Part shown: positions 57,110 to 64,000 of the stretch, piece by piece
How the letters are laid out: the number at the start of each line of letters is the position of its first letter
Position numbering within the stretch: the first letter of the stretch is position 1
NCBI RefSeq assembly: GCF_024170405.1
Contig: NZ_JALJYC010000003.1
Coordinates: 1-64,000 of the forward strand
DNA: 64,000 bases
Source of the DNA: Neisseria perflava
GTDB lineage: Bacteria; Pseudomonadota; Gammaproteobacteria; Burkholderiales; Neisseriaceae
Direction of reading: 5' to 3'
The notes under the pieces: generated by a model
Told to the model about the DNA's origin: nothing
Seen by the model: the letters and a program-made list of their open reading frames with translations, nothing else
Database searches by the model: none
Translations under genes and position numbers: made by a program

Positions 57110-58399
57110 ATGAACAAACTCTCCTACCTTATCCCGCCGCTGCTCGGCATACTCTTCTGCGCCGCCGCCGGTTACGTTTTTTACGGCATTACCGGCGCGT
57201 TGGCCGCTGCCTTGGCGGTCACGCTGCTGATTGCACTGCTGCATTTTCGCCAACTGTATAAATTATTAAACTGGCTGAGTGATCCCGAACCCGAAACCGT
57301 CCCTTTTGCCGCCGGGATTTGGGACGAAGTATTTTCCACCCTATTGGCGCAAAGCCGCACCCGCCGCAAGCAGAAGCGCAAGCTGCGCAAGGCGTTGACG
57401 CGCTTTAACCGCGCCGCCGAATCGCTGCCCACCGGCGTGATGATACTTGACCGCGACAACCGTATCGAATGGCAAAACCGTCTTTCCGCTAATCATTTCA
57501 ACCTCCAGCGCGAGCAGGATAAAGGCAGTATCGTGCTCAACTTGATTCGTCTGCCCGAATTTCACGCGTTTATGGCGCAAACGGAATATGACCAAATCCG
57601 GCTGGCTGTGCCGCAAAACCATCCGATTCCGCGCACGCTGCTGATTACGCGTTGTCCGTTTGAAAAAAACACCCGCATGATTATCAGTCAGGATGTCAGC
57701 ACCATCGAGCAAATCCAAAGCAGCCAAACCCATTTCGTCGCCAACGTCTCGCACGAATTGCGCACGCCGCTGACCGTGATTAACGGCTTTCTCGAAACCC
57801 TGCAAGACATGCCCGATTTGCCGCTGGAGCAGCGGCAGCAGTTTATCGGTCTTATGCGGCAGGAGGGCAGCCGCATGCTGGATTTGCTCAACGATTTACT
57901 GACCTTGTCCAAACTGGAAGGCAGCCACCATCAGGCGCAGGACAAAACCGCCGTCAACCTCAGCCTACTGGCGCAACAATTGGCCGACGACACGCGCCGC
58001 CTTTCAGACGGCCGCCATGATGTCAGCACCGATATTGCGCCGGATATTGTGATTCAGGGGATTGAGCCGGTGTTATACAGCGCCCTGAGCAATCTGGCGT
58101 TTAACGCCGTGCGCTATACCCCCGAGGGCGGCACGGTGCACATCGCTCTAACCCGCGAGGGCGGACACCGCGCCCGTTTCAGCGTGACCGACAGCGGCCC
58201 CGGCATTGCCGCCGAACACATCCCGCATCTGACCGAACGCTTCTACCGCGCCGACGCCGGACGCAACCGCAGCAGCGGCGGCACGGGCTTGGGGCTGGCG
58301 ATTGCCAAACACGCGCTGGCGGTACACGGCACGAAAATCGACGTTACAAGCGAAGTGGGCAAAGGAAGCGAGTTTGCGGTGGGGTTTGAAACGGAATAA
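57110..58399 (+). CDS. phoR: Phosphate regulon sensor histidine kinase PhoR
   Basis: From the ATG at 57110 the protein has 429 residues, similar to E. coli PhoR (431). Two N-terminal membrane segments (about residues 4-45) are followed by a PAS-like domain (about 105-190). The HisKA segment VSHELRTPLTVINGF has the phosphorylated histidine near 214. N-box LSNLAFNAVRYTPEGG (about 329-344), G1 DSGPGI and GGTGLGLAIAKHAL complete the ATP site. A TTG at 57080 is an alternative, less likely start. PhoR phosphorylates PhoB on phosphate starvation, and PhoU/Pst inhibit it. Confidence 0.94.
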   Translation: MNKLSYLIPPLLGILFCAAAGYVFYGITGALAAALAVTLLIALLHFRQLYKLLNWLSDPEPETVPFAAGIWDEVFSTLLAQSRTRRKQKRKLRKALTRFNRAAESLPTGVMILDRDNRIEWQNRLSANHFNLQREQDKGSIVLNLIRLPEFHAFMAQTEYDQIRLAVPQNHPIPRTLLITRCPFEKNTRMIISQDVSTIEQIQSSQTHFVANVSHELRTPLTVINGFLETLQDMPDLPLEQRQQFIGLMRQEGSRMLDLLNDLLTLSKLEGSHHQAQDKTAVNLSLLAQQLADDTRRLSDGRHDVSTDIAPDIVIQGIEPVLYSALSNLAFNAVRYTPEGGTVHIALTREGGHRARFSVTDSGPGIAAEHIPHLTERFYRADAGRNRSSGGTGLGLAIAKHALAVHGTKIDVTSEVGKGSEFAVGFETE

Positions 58400-58433
58400 G
58401 TTTGAGGTAGCGTAATCGAATGCATGTATGAAG

Positions 58434-58470
58434 AACGAGGCCGTCTGAAAATTTTCAGACGGCCTCGTTT
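58434..58470. terminator. Inverted DUS terminator between convergent phoR and phoU
   Basis: AACGAGGCCGTCTGAAAA pairs with TTTTCAGACGGCCTCGTTT. The stem is about 18 bp with A- and T-rich ends, so it can serve both strands. Confidence 0.8.
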
Positions 58471-58493
58471 GGCGATTTACCGTTTAGACAGCC

Positions 58494-59189
58494 TTAAATC
58501 TCTTTTTTCATTTCCTCATACGGCGTATGGCGCACATCAATACCGCGCACCAGATACACCACGTGTTCGGCGATGTTTTCCGCATGGTCGCCGATGCGTT
58601 CGGCGGCTTTGTTCATCAGCATGGTTTCCATGCCGATACCGATGTAGTGCGGGTCTTCCATCATAAAGGTCAGCAGCGTGCGCGATTGGTTTTGGTAGGC
58701 GATGTCGAGCGATTTGTCGGCTGCGCTGATTTGCAATACGGCGGCGGCGTCGAGGCGGGCGAATGCGTCCAGCGCGGTGCGCAGCATGGGGGCGGTCATT
58801 TCCAGCAGGCGGCAGGTGTCGTAGAGCTGCTTGTAGGTCGCGCGGTGTTTGACCATCAGGCCGTTGGCGTGCAGGGCGATTTTTTTGATTTCGTCTCCCA
58901 TGCGCTCCAAATCCGTGATGATACGGGTAACCGCCAATACCAGCCGCAAATCGCTGGCGGTCGGCTGGCGGCGAACGAGGATGGTTTGGCAGTCGTCGTC
59001 GATTTTCATGGCCAAAGCGTTGATTTGGCTGTCTTGCTGCACCACCCGCGCCAACTCGTCTTGATTGTCTTTACCCAGCGCTTCCAGCGTTTGCGCCAGT
59101 TGCTGCTCGACCAGCCCGCCCATAGCCAATACGTCGGTGCGGACTTGTTCCAATTCTTGATGGAAATGTGAGGAAATGTGTTCTGCCAT
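58494..59189 (-). CDS. phoU: Phosphate signalling and transport regulator PhoU
   Basis: PhoU links PstSCAB to PhoR and keeps the regulon off when phosphate is plentiful. The 231-residue protein has the two PhoU helical repeats: EHISSHFHQELEQVRTDVLA at the start, QTILVRRQPTASDLRLVLAV (about residues 69-88) and MNKAAERIGDHAENIAEHVV (about 192-211). In enterics phoU follows pstB; here it is convergent with phoR and has its own Pho box (59245-59262), so it is also induced by PhoB. Confidence 0.95.
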   Translation of the reverse strand: MAEHISSHFHQELEQVRTDVLAMGGLVEQQLAQTLEALGKDNQDELARVVQQDSQINALAMKIDDDCQTILVRRQPTASDLRLVLAVTRIITDLERMGDEIKKIALHANGLMVKHRATYKQLYDTCRLLEMTAPMLRTALDAFARLDAAAVLQISAADKSLDIAYQNQSRTLLTFMMEDPHYIGIGMETMLMNKAAERIGDHAENIAEHVVYLVRGIDVRHTPYEEMKKEI

Positions 59190-59244
59190 CGTGTTGCTCC
59201 TTGTCTGTACGCTGCAAAAATAAAAGCTACCTTAACAAATTTTC

Positions 59245-59262
59245 GTGACAGGATTTTGACAA
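59245..59262 (-). promoter_or_regulatory. Pho box before phoU
   Basis: On the minus strand TTGTCAA, four bases and CTGTCAC give a direct repeat in the PhoB consensus phasing. It lies 56 bases upstream of the phoU ATG. Confidence 0.7.
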
Positions 59263-59368
59263 TTGTCACATTTCAGACGGCCTCTGTACGTATGACGACC
59301 GCGCCCATGACGGCGGTAGGTGTAGCCGATATAATAGGGCGGTTTGATAATGATAAAAGATTGCACAC

Positions 59369-60712
59369 ATGAATGAGATTTTGAGCGGATTGTTTGCGCG
59401 GCAGGCGTTTACGGCCAATTTTTTACAGCGCAGTTTCAGTGAAACATCCACTTGGATAGAGCTGGGCGGCGCGTTGGCGCTGATGGCGCTGACGTTTTGG
59501 CTGGCGCAATGGCTGGGGGCGCGGTATAAGGCGCGGCGGGTGCACTTTCCGCTGCTGCACCACATCGGCCGGCGGATTTTGTGGCCGGTGTTGATGTTGC
59601 TGGCGGGTGGCGCGGCTTTGTTTGCGGCTAATCAGTATTTCGGTTATTCCGCTGTATGGCTGCAACTGCTGGTCTTGGCGGCGCGGTGGATGATTCTGAT
59701 CCGCGTGGCCGTGGCGATTGTGCACGCCGCGTTGCCGCAAAACCGCATTTCCGATTGGCTGGAGCGGGCGGTATCGTGGGCGCTGTGGATTGGGTTTGTG
59801 TTGTGGGTATCGGAATTGGACGAAACCATCACCGATTTCATGAAGGGTATCCAGTTCAACATAGGCTCGGCCAAGCTGAATTTGTTTAGCGTTTCCACGG
59901 GCTTGCTGTGGGTCGGTATTTTGATGATAGGCGCTTTGTGGTTGGCACGCTTTATCGGCGACCGCCTCAAGCGCAGCCGTTTGGATGCCAATTTGAGCAT
60001 TATCCTGTCGAAAATCATTACCTCGGCATTGGTGGTGTTGGCAGTATTAATCGGTCTGCCGATGGTGGGGATTGATTTGACCGTGTTGTCGGTATTCGGC
60101 GGCGCGCTCGGCGTCGGCGTCGGTTTCGGCTTGCAGAAAGTGGCCAGCAACTACATTTCCGGTTTTATTATTCTGGGCGACCGCTCCATCCGCATGAACG
60201 ACCGCCTGACGGTTAACAACTTTACCGGCAATGTGATTAAAATCACCTCGCGTTTCGTGGTTTTGCGCGGCTCCAACGGCACGGAAGCGCTGATTCCCAA
60301 CGAAACCTTTATGACTTCTACCGTGGTCAACGAATCCTATACCGACCGCACTTTGCAACAATCCTTCCCCGTTCAAGTGGCGTATCAGACCGATTTGAAC
60401 GAAGCCTTGGCGGTTTTGACCGCTGCCGCCGCCGCGCAAGCCCGTGTCGCTGCCAATCCCGCGCCGATGGCGACCGTAACCGATTTCGCTTCAGACGGCA
60501 TCAACCTCAGCCTGAGCTATTGGGTGGGCGATCCGGAAAACGGTTTGGGCGGTTTGAAATCCGACATCATGCTGGAAATCTGGCGACAATTTAATGCGCA
60601 CGGCATTGAGTTTCCTTATCCGCAGCGCGATGTGCGCATTGTCAACGCTGCTGCGGGCGCGGAAGAAAAAAGGCCGTCTGAAAATGCGGCCGATACGGTG
60701 GGGCACGCATGA
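59369..60712 (+). CDS. Mechanosensitive ion channel, MscS family
   Basis: The 447-residue protein has an N-terminal region with several extra helices (about residues 30-190) before the MscS channel core. GVGVGFGLQKVASNYISGFI (about 247-266) with LGDRSIRMNDRLTVNNFTGN is the TM3 and beta-domain signature. FVVLRGSNGTEALIPNETFM follows. Such channels open under hypo-osmotic stress. nudB begins in its last codons (four-base overlap), so the two are co-translated. The last residues (AAGAEEKRPSENAADTVGHA) run through an uptake sequence, meaning the C-terminus was probably extended by it. Confidence 0.88.
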   Translation: MNEILSGLFARQAFTANFLQRSFSETSTWIELGGALALMALTFWLAQWLGARYKARRVHFPLLHHIGRRILWPVLMLLAGGAALFAANQYFGYSAVWLQLLVLAARWMILIRVAVAIVHAALPQNRISDWLERAVSWALWIGFVLWVSELDETITDFMKGIQFNIGSAKLNLFSVSTGLLWVGILMIGALWLARFIGDRLKRSRLDANLSIILSKIITSALVVLAVLIGLPMVGIDLTVLSVFGGALGVGVGFGLQKVASNYISGFIILGDRSIRMNDRLTVNNFTGNVIKITSRFVVLRGSNGTEALIPNETFMTSTVVNESYTDRTLQQSFPVQVAYQTDLNEALAVLTAAAAAQARVAANPAPMATVTDFASDGINLSLSYWVGDPENGLGGLKSDIMLEIWRQFNAHGIEFPYPQRDVRIVNAAAGAEEKRPSENAADTVGHA

Positions 60713-61176
60713 GTAAACCTTTGAAATATCCGGTGTCCGCGCTGGTGGTGCTGCACGATTCAGACGGCCATATCCTTTTGATTGAGCGCACCGCGCCGCC
60801 GGATTTCTGGCAATCCGTGACCGGCAGCAAAGAGCCGGGCGAAAGCGTGGCCGACACCGCCCGCCGCGAAGTGTGGGAAGAAACCGGCATTGCGCTGGCC
60901 AACGGTCAACTGACCGACTGGCACGACAGCACTGTCTATGAAATCTACCACCATTGGCGCCACCGCTACCCGCCGGGCGTGTTTGAAAACCGCGAGCATA
61001 TCTTTTCCGCCGAAATCCGCCGCGATACCCAAATTGTGTTATCGCCGTCGGAGCATGTGCGCTACGGCTGGTTCGGCTGGCGGGAAGCGGCGGAAAAAGT
61101 GTTTTCCCCGTCCAACAAACGCGCCATCATCGAGCTGGCGAAACGGCGCGGCTGGCTGCCGGATAAGGCCGTCTGA
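60709..61176 (+). CDS. nudB: Dihydroneopterin triphosphate diphosphatase (NudB)
   Basis: The 155-residue Nudix hydrolase removes pyrophosphate from dihydroneopterin triphosphate in folate synthesis. The Nudix box is exact: GSKEPGESVADTARREVWEE then TGI (about residues 41-63). PLKYPVSALVVLHDSDGHIL at the start and HWRHRYPPGVFENREHIFSA (about 85-104) match NudB. It overlaps the MscS gene by four bases (ATGA). The final residues run into an uptake sequence (WLPDKAV). Confidence 0.92.
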   Translation: MSKPLKYPVSALVVLHDSDGHILLIERTAPPDFWQSVTGSKEPGESVADTARREVWEETGIALANGQLTDWHDSTVYEIYHHWRHRYPPGVFENREHIFSAEIRRDTQIVLSPSEHVRYGWFGWREAAEKVFSPSNKRAIIELAKRRGWLPDKAV

Positions 61177-61271
61177 AAACGCCGCCGCGTTTTGCCTTTA
61201 TCGGGCGGGTATGTTCTGCTAAACTCCCGTTTTCTTTCATTTTCCAAACCCACTCACTTTACGGATACCCC

Positions 61272-62354
61272 ATGAAAAAGTCCCTCGCCTTACTCGCCGT
61301 TGCCGCTCTTTTGGCCGCGTGTAGCAGCAACAAAAAGCCTGTCAGCAGCACGACAACCGCCAAACTGGTGCAACCCGTCAGCCAAAGCACGAAACGCCCG
61401 ACTTTCGACACCGCCGCCGAATCCGTTGCCAGCAGCGGTTTCAATGCCAACACCAACGTACAGCGCTGGATAGACTACGAAGCGGCCACGCGCCAGTTTA
61501 GCCGCAGCGAATTGCAAACCTTCTTCGACGGCGTGGTGTATAAAGCCAATATTATCAATATCATGTACCGCCCCAGTACCTCGCGCCCGTGGTACGAATT
61601 CCGCACCGGCAATTCCGGCGCAGCCAAATTCAACGGCGGCCGCCAGTTTTACGCCGCCAACCGCGCCGTGATTGACGACGTGGCGCGCAAATACGGCGTG
61701 CCAGCCGAGCTGATTGTGGCGATTATCGGCATTGAAACCAACTACGGCAAAAACACCGGCAGCTTCCGCGTGGCCGACGCTTTGGGCACGCTGGCCTTCG
61801 ATTACCCGCGTCGCGCCGAGTTTTTCCAAAACGAGTTGAGCGAACTTTTGAAAATGGCGAAAGAAGAGCGCCAAGACGTGTTCAGCTTTAAAGGCAGCTA
61901 CGCCGGCGCCATGGGCATGCCGCAGTTTATGCCTTCCAGCTACCGCAAATGGGCGGTGGATTACGACGGTGACGGCCACCGCGATATTTGGAACAACGTC
62001 GGCGATGTGGCCGCTTCCGTGGCCAATTACATGAAGCAGCACGGCTGGAAAACCGGCGGCAAGATGATTGTGCCGGTCAATCTAAACATCAATGCGCAGC
62101 TGCAAGCCATCATTGACGAGAAAACCGCGCTGACCCGCACCGTGGCCGATTTCAAAGCTTTGGGCGTTACGCCGCAGGAATATGTGGCCGACAATGGAAA
62201 AGCAGTGCTCTACCGCTTGGAAACCGCGCCCGGCGTGTATGAGTATTATCTGGGGCTGAATAATTTTTACAGCGTTTGGCAGTATAACAACAGCCGTATG
62301 TATGTGACCGCCGTGCGCGATATCGCCAATGCGGTGGGCAGCAGCAATTTATAA
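61272..62354 (+). CDS. mltB: Membrane-bound lytic murein transglycosylase B
   Basis: MltB cleaves peptidoglycan glycan strands with formation of 1,6-anhydro sugars. The 360-residue precursor has a lipobox LLAACSS (modified cysteine 17), so it is likely attached to the outer membrane. The catalytic glutamate lies in IVAIIGIETNYGKNTGSFRV (about residue 157). Conserved segments are SYAGAMGMPQFMPSSYRKWA (about 212-231) and YLGLNNFYSVWQYNNSRMYV near the C-terminus. It is monocistronic, with an uptake-sequence terminator. Confidence 0.93.
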   Translation: MKKSLALLAVAALLAACSSNKKPVSSTTTAKLVQPVSQSTKRPTFDTAAESVASSGFNANTNVQRWIDYEAATRQFSRSELQTFFDGVVYKANIINIMYRPSTSRPWYEFRTGNSGAAKFNGGRQFYAANRAVIDDVARKYGVPAELIVAIIGIETNYGKNTGSFRVADALGTLAFDYPRRAEFFQNELSELLKMAKEERQDVFSFKGSYAGAMGMPQFMPSSYRKWAVDYDGDGHRDIWNNVGDVAASVANYMKQHGWKTGGKMIVPVNLNINAQLQAIIDEKTALTRTVADFKALGVTPQEYVADNGKAVLYRLETAPGVYEYYLGLNNFYSVWQYNNSRMYVTAVRDIANAVGSSNL

Positions 62355-62365
62355 TCGGGTGTAAT

Positions 62366-62406
62366 AAAGAAACGCCGTCTGAAAAAATTTTCAGACGGCG
62401 TTTCTT
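62366..62406. terminator. Inverted DUS terminator after mltB
   Basis: AAAGAAACGCCGTCTGAAAA and TTTTCAGACGGCGTTTCTTT form a stem of about 20 bp. Confidence 0.8.
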
Positions 62407-62561
62407 TATGGTAATTTGTAGGGAGGGTGCAAACCCATCATGCTGCTTTAGCCCAGAAAATTTGAAATGCATACAAACATGCAAATACCTGTATGTAAAA
62501 TAGCGTTTTTCAACGATTAATGGCCGTTTTAGACCCCTGTCTAGGCTTTTTCAGACGGCCT

Positions 62562-63572
62562 TTAATCCCACCCGCCCAAATTGCGTTTGACCAAATCCGC
62601 CAGCGCCGCGATCCAATCCGCGTTGTCGTTTAAACACGGAATATAGTGATACTGCACCCCGCCTGCCGCATGGAACTGCTCGCGGCCGGTGAGGGCGATT
62701 TCCTCCAGCGTTTCCAAACAGTCCGCCATAAAGCCGGGGCAGAATACATCCAATTTTTTCACGCCTTCTTTCGGCAGCGAATCAAACAGCGCCTGCGTGC
62801 TCGGGGTTACCCATTTGGCTTTACCGAATTGGCTTTGGAACGACACCACATAATCCGTTTCGCCCAAGCCCAGCGCCGCCGCCAACAGGCGGGCGGTGTG
62901 GCGGCATTCGTCGGGGTAGGGGTCGCCCTCGTCATGGCTTTTTTGCGGAATGCCGTGGAAACTCAACATCAGCTTGTCGCCGCGCCCGTTGGCCGCCCAA
63001 TACGCCTCGATATGTCGCTTCATCGCCGCAATATAGCCCGCGTCGTCATAAAAACGCGATACCGTTCGCACGTCCATCTGATTGCGTTGGCGCAAAAGCT
63101 GCGCAAACACCTTATCCAAAGCCGCGCCCGTGCTGGAAGCCGCATACTGCGGATACAGCGGCACCACCAACACCCTGCCTGCGCCCTGCGCCTTAAGCTC
63201 TGCCAACACATCGGCCACATTCGGATGGCCGTAAGTCATGGCATGGCGCACAATCAGATGGGGAAACGCCGCCGCCAACGCCTGCGCCTGTTTTTGCGTA
63301 TAAACCGCCAAAGGCGAGCCGTTTTCCGACCACACCTTAGCATAACCGTGCGCCGATTTTTTCGGGCGCAGCGTCAACACCAAACCGCGCAAAATCGGCT
63401 GCCACACCCATTTGGGCAGTTCCACCACGCGCTGATCGGATAAAAAATCCCGCAAATACGGCTTTACCGCCGCGGCCGTCGGCGCGTCGGGCGTACCGAG
63501 ATTCAGCAGCAACACGGCGGTTTTATTTTGCTCGGCATAGGGAACAGGCGGTTCGGGCAGGAAATAAGGCAT
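62562..63572 (-). CDS. hemH: Ferrochelatase
   Basis: HemH inserts iron into protoporphyrin IX. From the ATG at 63572 the protein has 336 residues. TAVLLLNLGTPDAPTAAAVK near residues 18-37, the metal-site histidine in LMLSFHGIPQKSHDEGDPYP (about 199-218) and LDVFCPGFMADCLETLEEIA (about 277-296) with the conserved glutamate are clear. The longer frame to 63863 runs through repeats and an uptake sequence and I reject it. It ends at an uptake-sequence site near 62548. Confidence 0.95.
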   Translation of the reverse strand: MPYFLPEPPVPYAEQNKTAVLLLNLGTPDAPTAAAVKPYLRDFLSDQRVVELPKWVWQPILRGLVLTLRPKKSAHGYAKVWSENGSPLAVYTQKQAQALAAAFPHLIVRHAMTYGHPNVADVLAELKAQGAGRVLVVPLYPQYAASSTGAALDKVFAQLLRQRNQMDVRTVSRFYDDAGYIAAMKRHIEAYWAANGRGDKLMLSFHGIPQKSHDEGDPYPDECRHTARLLAAALGLGETDYVVSFQSQFGKAKWVTPSTQALFDSLPKEGVKKLDVFCPGFMADCLETLEEIALTGREQFHAAGGVQYHYIPCLNDNADWIAALADLVKRNLGGWD

Positions 63573-63620
63573 GGCGGGAAACTCTGATTGAAGGATACGG
63601 GCGGCTATTTTAGCAACGAT

Positions 63621-63671
63621 AAGGCCGTCTGAATACTTTAGCTGCGCCGGGCAAGCATTTTCAGACGGCCT
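63621..63671. terminator. Opposed DUS pair upstream of hemH
   Basis: AAGGCCGTCTGAAT and TTTTCAGACGGCCT form a stem with a loop of about 26 bases. Terminator function is uncertain. Confidence 0.45.
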
Positions 63672-63715
63672 GACAAACGGGGTATTAGGCAAAATCAATG
63701 CCGTTGCAAAGTTGA

Positions 63716-63778
63716 GTAGGTTGGGATGAAATCCCAACAAAGCAGCGGTGTCATGTTGGGTTTTGCAACCCAACCTAC
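63716..63778. repeat. Composite inverted repeat of the GTAGGTTGGG family, copy 5
   Basis: GTAGGTTGGGATGAAATCCC opens the element and TTGCAACCCAACCTAC closes it. Inner hairpins TTGGGATGAAATCCCAA and TTGGGTTTTGCAACCCAA are nested. It is the clearest copy. Confidence 0.7.
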
Positions 63779-63942
63779 GCAGAATCACAAGCCTTTCAGA
63801 CGGCCTTGGACGGGGACGATTCAAAAAACGCGCAAAAACAGTTAGAATCAACGGCGGCGCCAATATGCGGACGGCGTGAAAACGCCCGGGCGGTATCCAA
63901 ACGGCCGCATACGATTCAGCGATATTTTCAGGAGATACACCT

Positions 63943-64000
63943 ATGGCTACCGAACCGAACCGAACCGAACCGAACCGAACCGAAATTATACACGAAAACC
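63943..64000 (+). CDS. Start of an ORF with a CGAAC pentanucleotide repeat, cut by the window edge
   Basis: GGAGATACACC precedes an ATG at 63943. The frame reads MATEPNRTEPNRTEPNRTE then IIHEN and continues beyond the window. Six CGAAC units (63951-63980) are followed by CGAAAT. A five-base unit in the first codons means gain or loss of one unit shifts the frame, the usual form of phase variation in Neisseria. Only the first 19 codons are present, so the product cannot be identified. Confidence 0.6.
   Translation, partial: MATEPNRTEPNRTEIIHEN
63951..63980 (+). repeat. CGAAC x 6 simple-sequence repeat
   Basis: Six perfect copies of CGAAC lie within codons 3 to 13 of the edge ORF; the total is 30 bases, so the present number keeps the frame open for the part that is visible. 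Confidence 0.9.

Larger units (their letters stand above)
63573..63942. other. Intergenic region upstream of hemH
   Basis: The gap holds an inverted uptake pair (63621-63671), a composite inverted repeat (63716-63778), another uptake sequence near 63797 and the promoter and ribosome site region of the edge ORF. No other gene is seen. Confidence 0.6.

Noticed and set aside
59340..59368. Possible Fur-like box before the MscS gene (GATAATGATAAAAGATT)
   Set aside because: Only one half resembles a Fur site, with no matching inverted half; the gene has no iron link.
63573..63863. Long N-terminal extension of ferrochelatase
   Set aside because: It crosses an inverted uptake pair and a composite repeat; the start at 63572 gives the family length.

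Overview
The window is a chromosomal segment of a commensal Neisseria (or a very close relative in Neisseriaceae). The neisserial DNA uptake sequence core GCCGTCTGAA occurs dozens of times, mostly as AGGCCGTCTGAA (the 'AG' dialect) with a minority of ATGCCGTCTGAA. Many copies are inverted pairs that form terminators after genes. The gene content (type II-C Cas9 with a meningococcus-like tracrRNA, PriB inside the rpsF-rpsR-rplI operon, PqiABC) fits the same assignment. I saw no rRNA or tRNA genes.

Layout. 1-88 is the end of an IS1016-like element that has cut off a hydroxyacid-dehydrogenase-like gene (88-495). 744-9104 holds small oxidoreductases, MarR and LysR regulators and two ABC-type membrane proteins. 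9300-12767 is the pqiABC lipid-transport operon. It is followed by a structured element that looks like a minus-strand small RNA with an anti-Shine-Dalgarno loop (about 12874-12979). 13197-27016 is housekeeping: a TauE/SafE permease, bioY, prfC, guaA, a GRP-family sugar permease, smpB, a cold-shock gene, clpS-clpA, a SIMPL protein and trkA.

27106-37352 is a complete type II-C CRISPR-Cas locus. A divergent tracrRNA lies upstream of cas9-cas1-cas2, and the array has 83 repeats and 82 spacers. Base pairing with the tracrRNA anti-repeat shows that the crRNA strand is the minus strand. Three spacers fall in one short region of what looks like a phage tail-tip gene, one spacer is duplicated, and the Cas9 residues that read the PAM differ from those of meningococcal Cas9.

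37476-45115 looks like a metabolic module for C4-dicarboxylates. It has a DASS-family transporter, a translationally coupled three-gene operon (NuoF-like NADH/FMN subunit, fumarate-reductase/aspartate-oxidase-like flavoprotein, ferredoxin-type Fe-S subunit) and a divergent class I fumarase. A perfect FNR box lies in the intergenic region. I infer a soluble NADH:fumarate reductase used when oxygen is low.

45347-63572 contains a PhoX-type phosphatase, a PACE efflux protein, pip, ppa, the rpsF-priB-rpsR-rplI operon, a full phosphate regulon (pstSCAB-phoBR with convergent phoU, and recognisable Pho boxes before pstS and phoU), an MscS-family channel with nudB, mltB and hemH. The window ends inside an ORF that starts with a CGAAC pentanucleotide repeat, the form expected of a phase-variable gene.

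A family of 60-70 bp composite inverted repeats (GTAGGTTGGG...CCCAACCTAC) occurs five times between genes. The best candidates for new biology are the NADH:fumarate reductase module, the small RNA at 12.9 kb, the altered PAM-reading residues of Cas9 and the phase-variable gene at the right edge.
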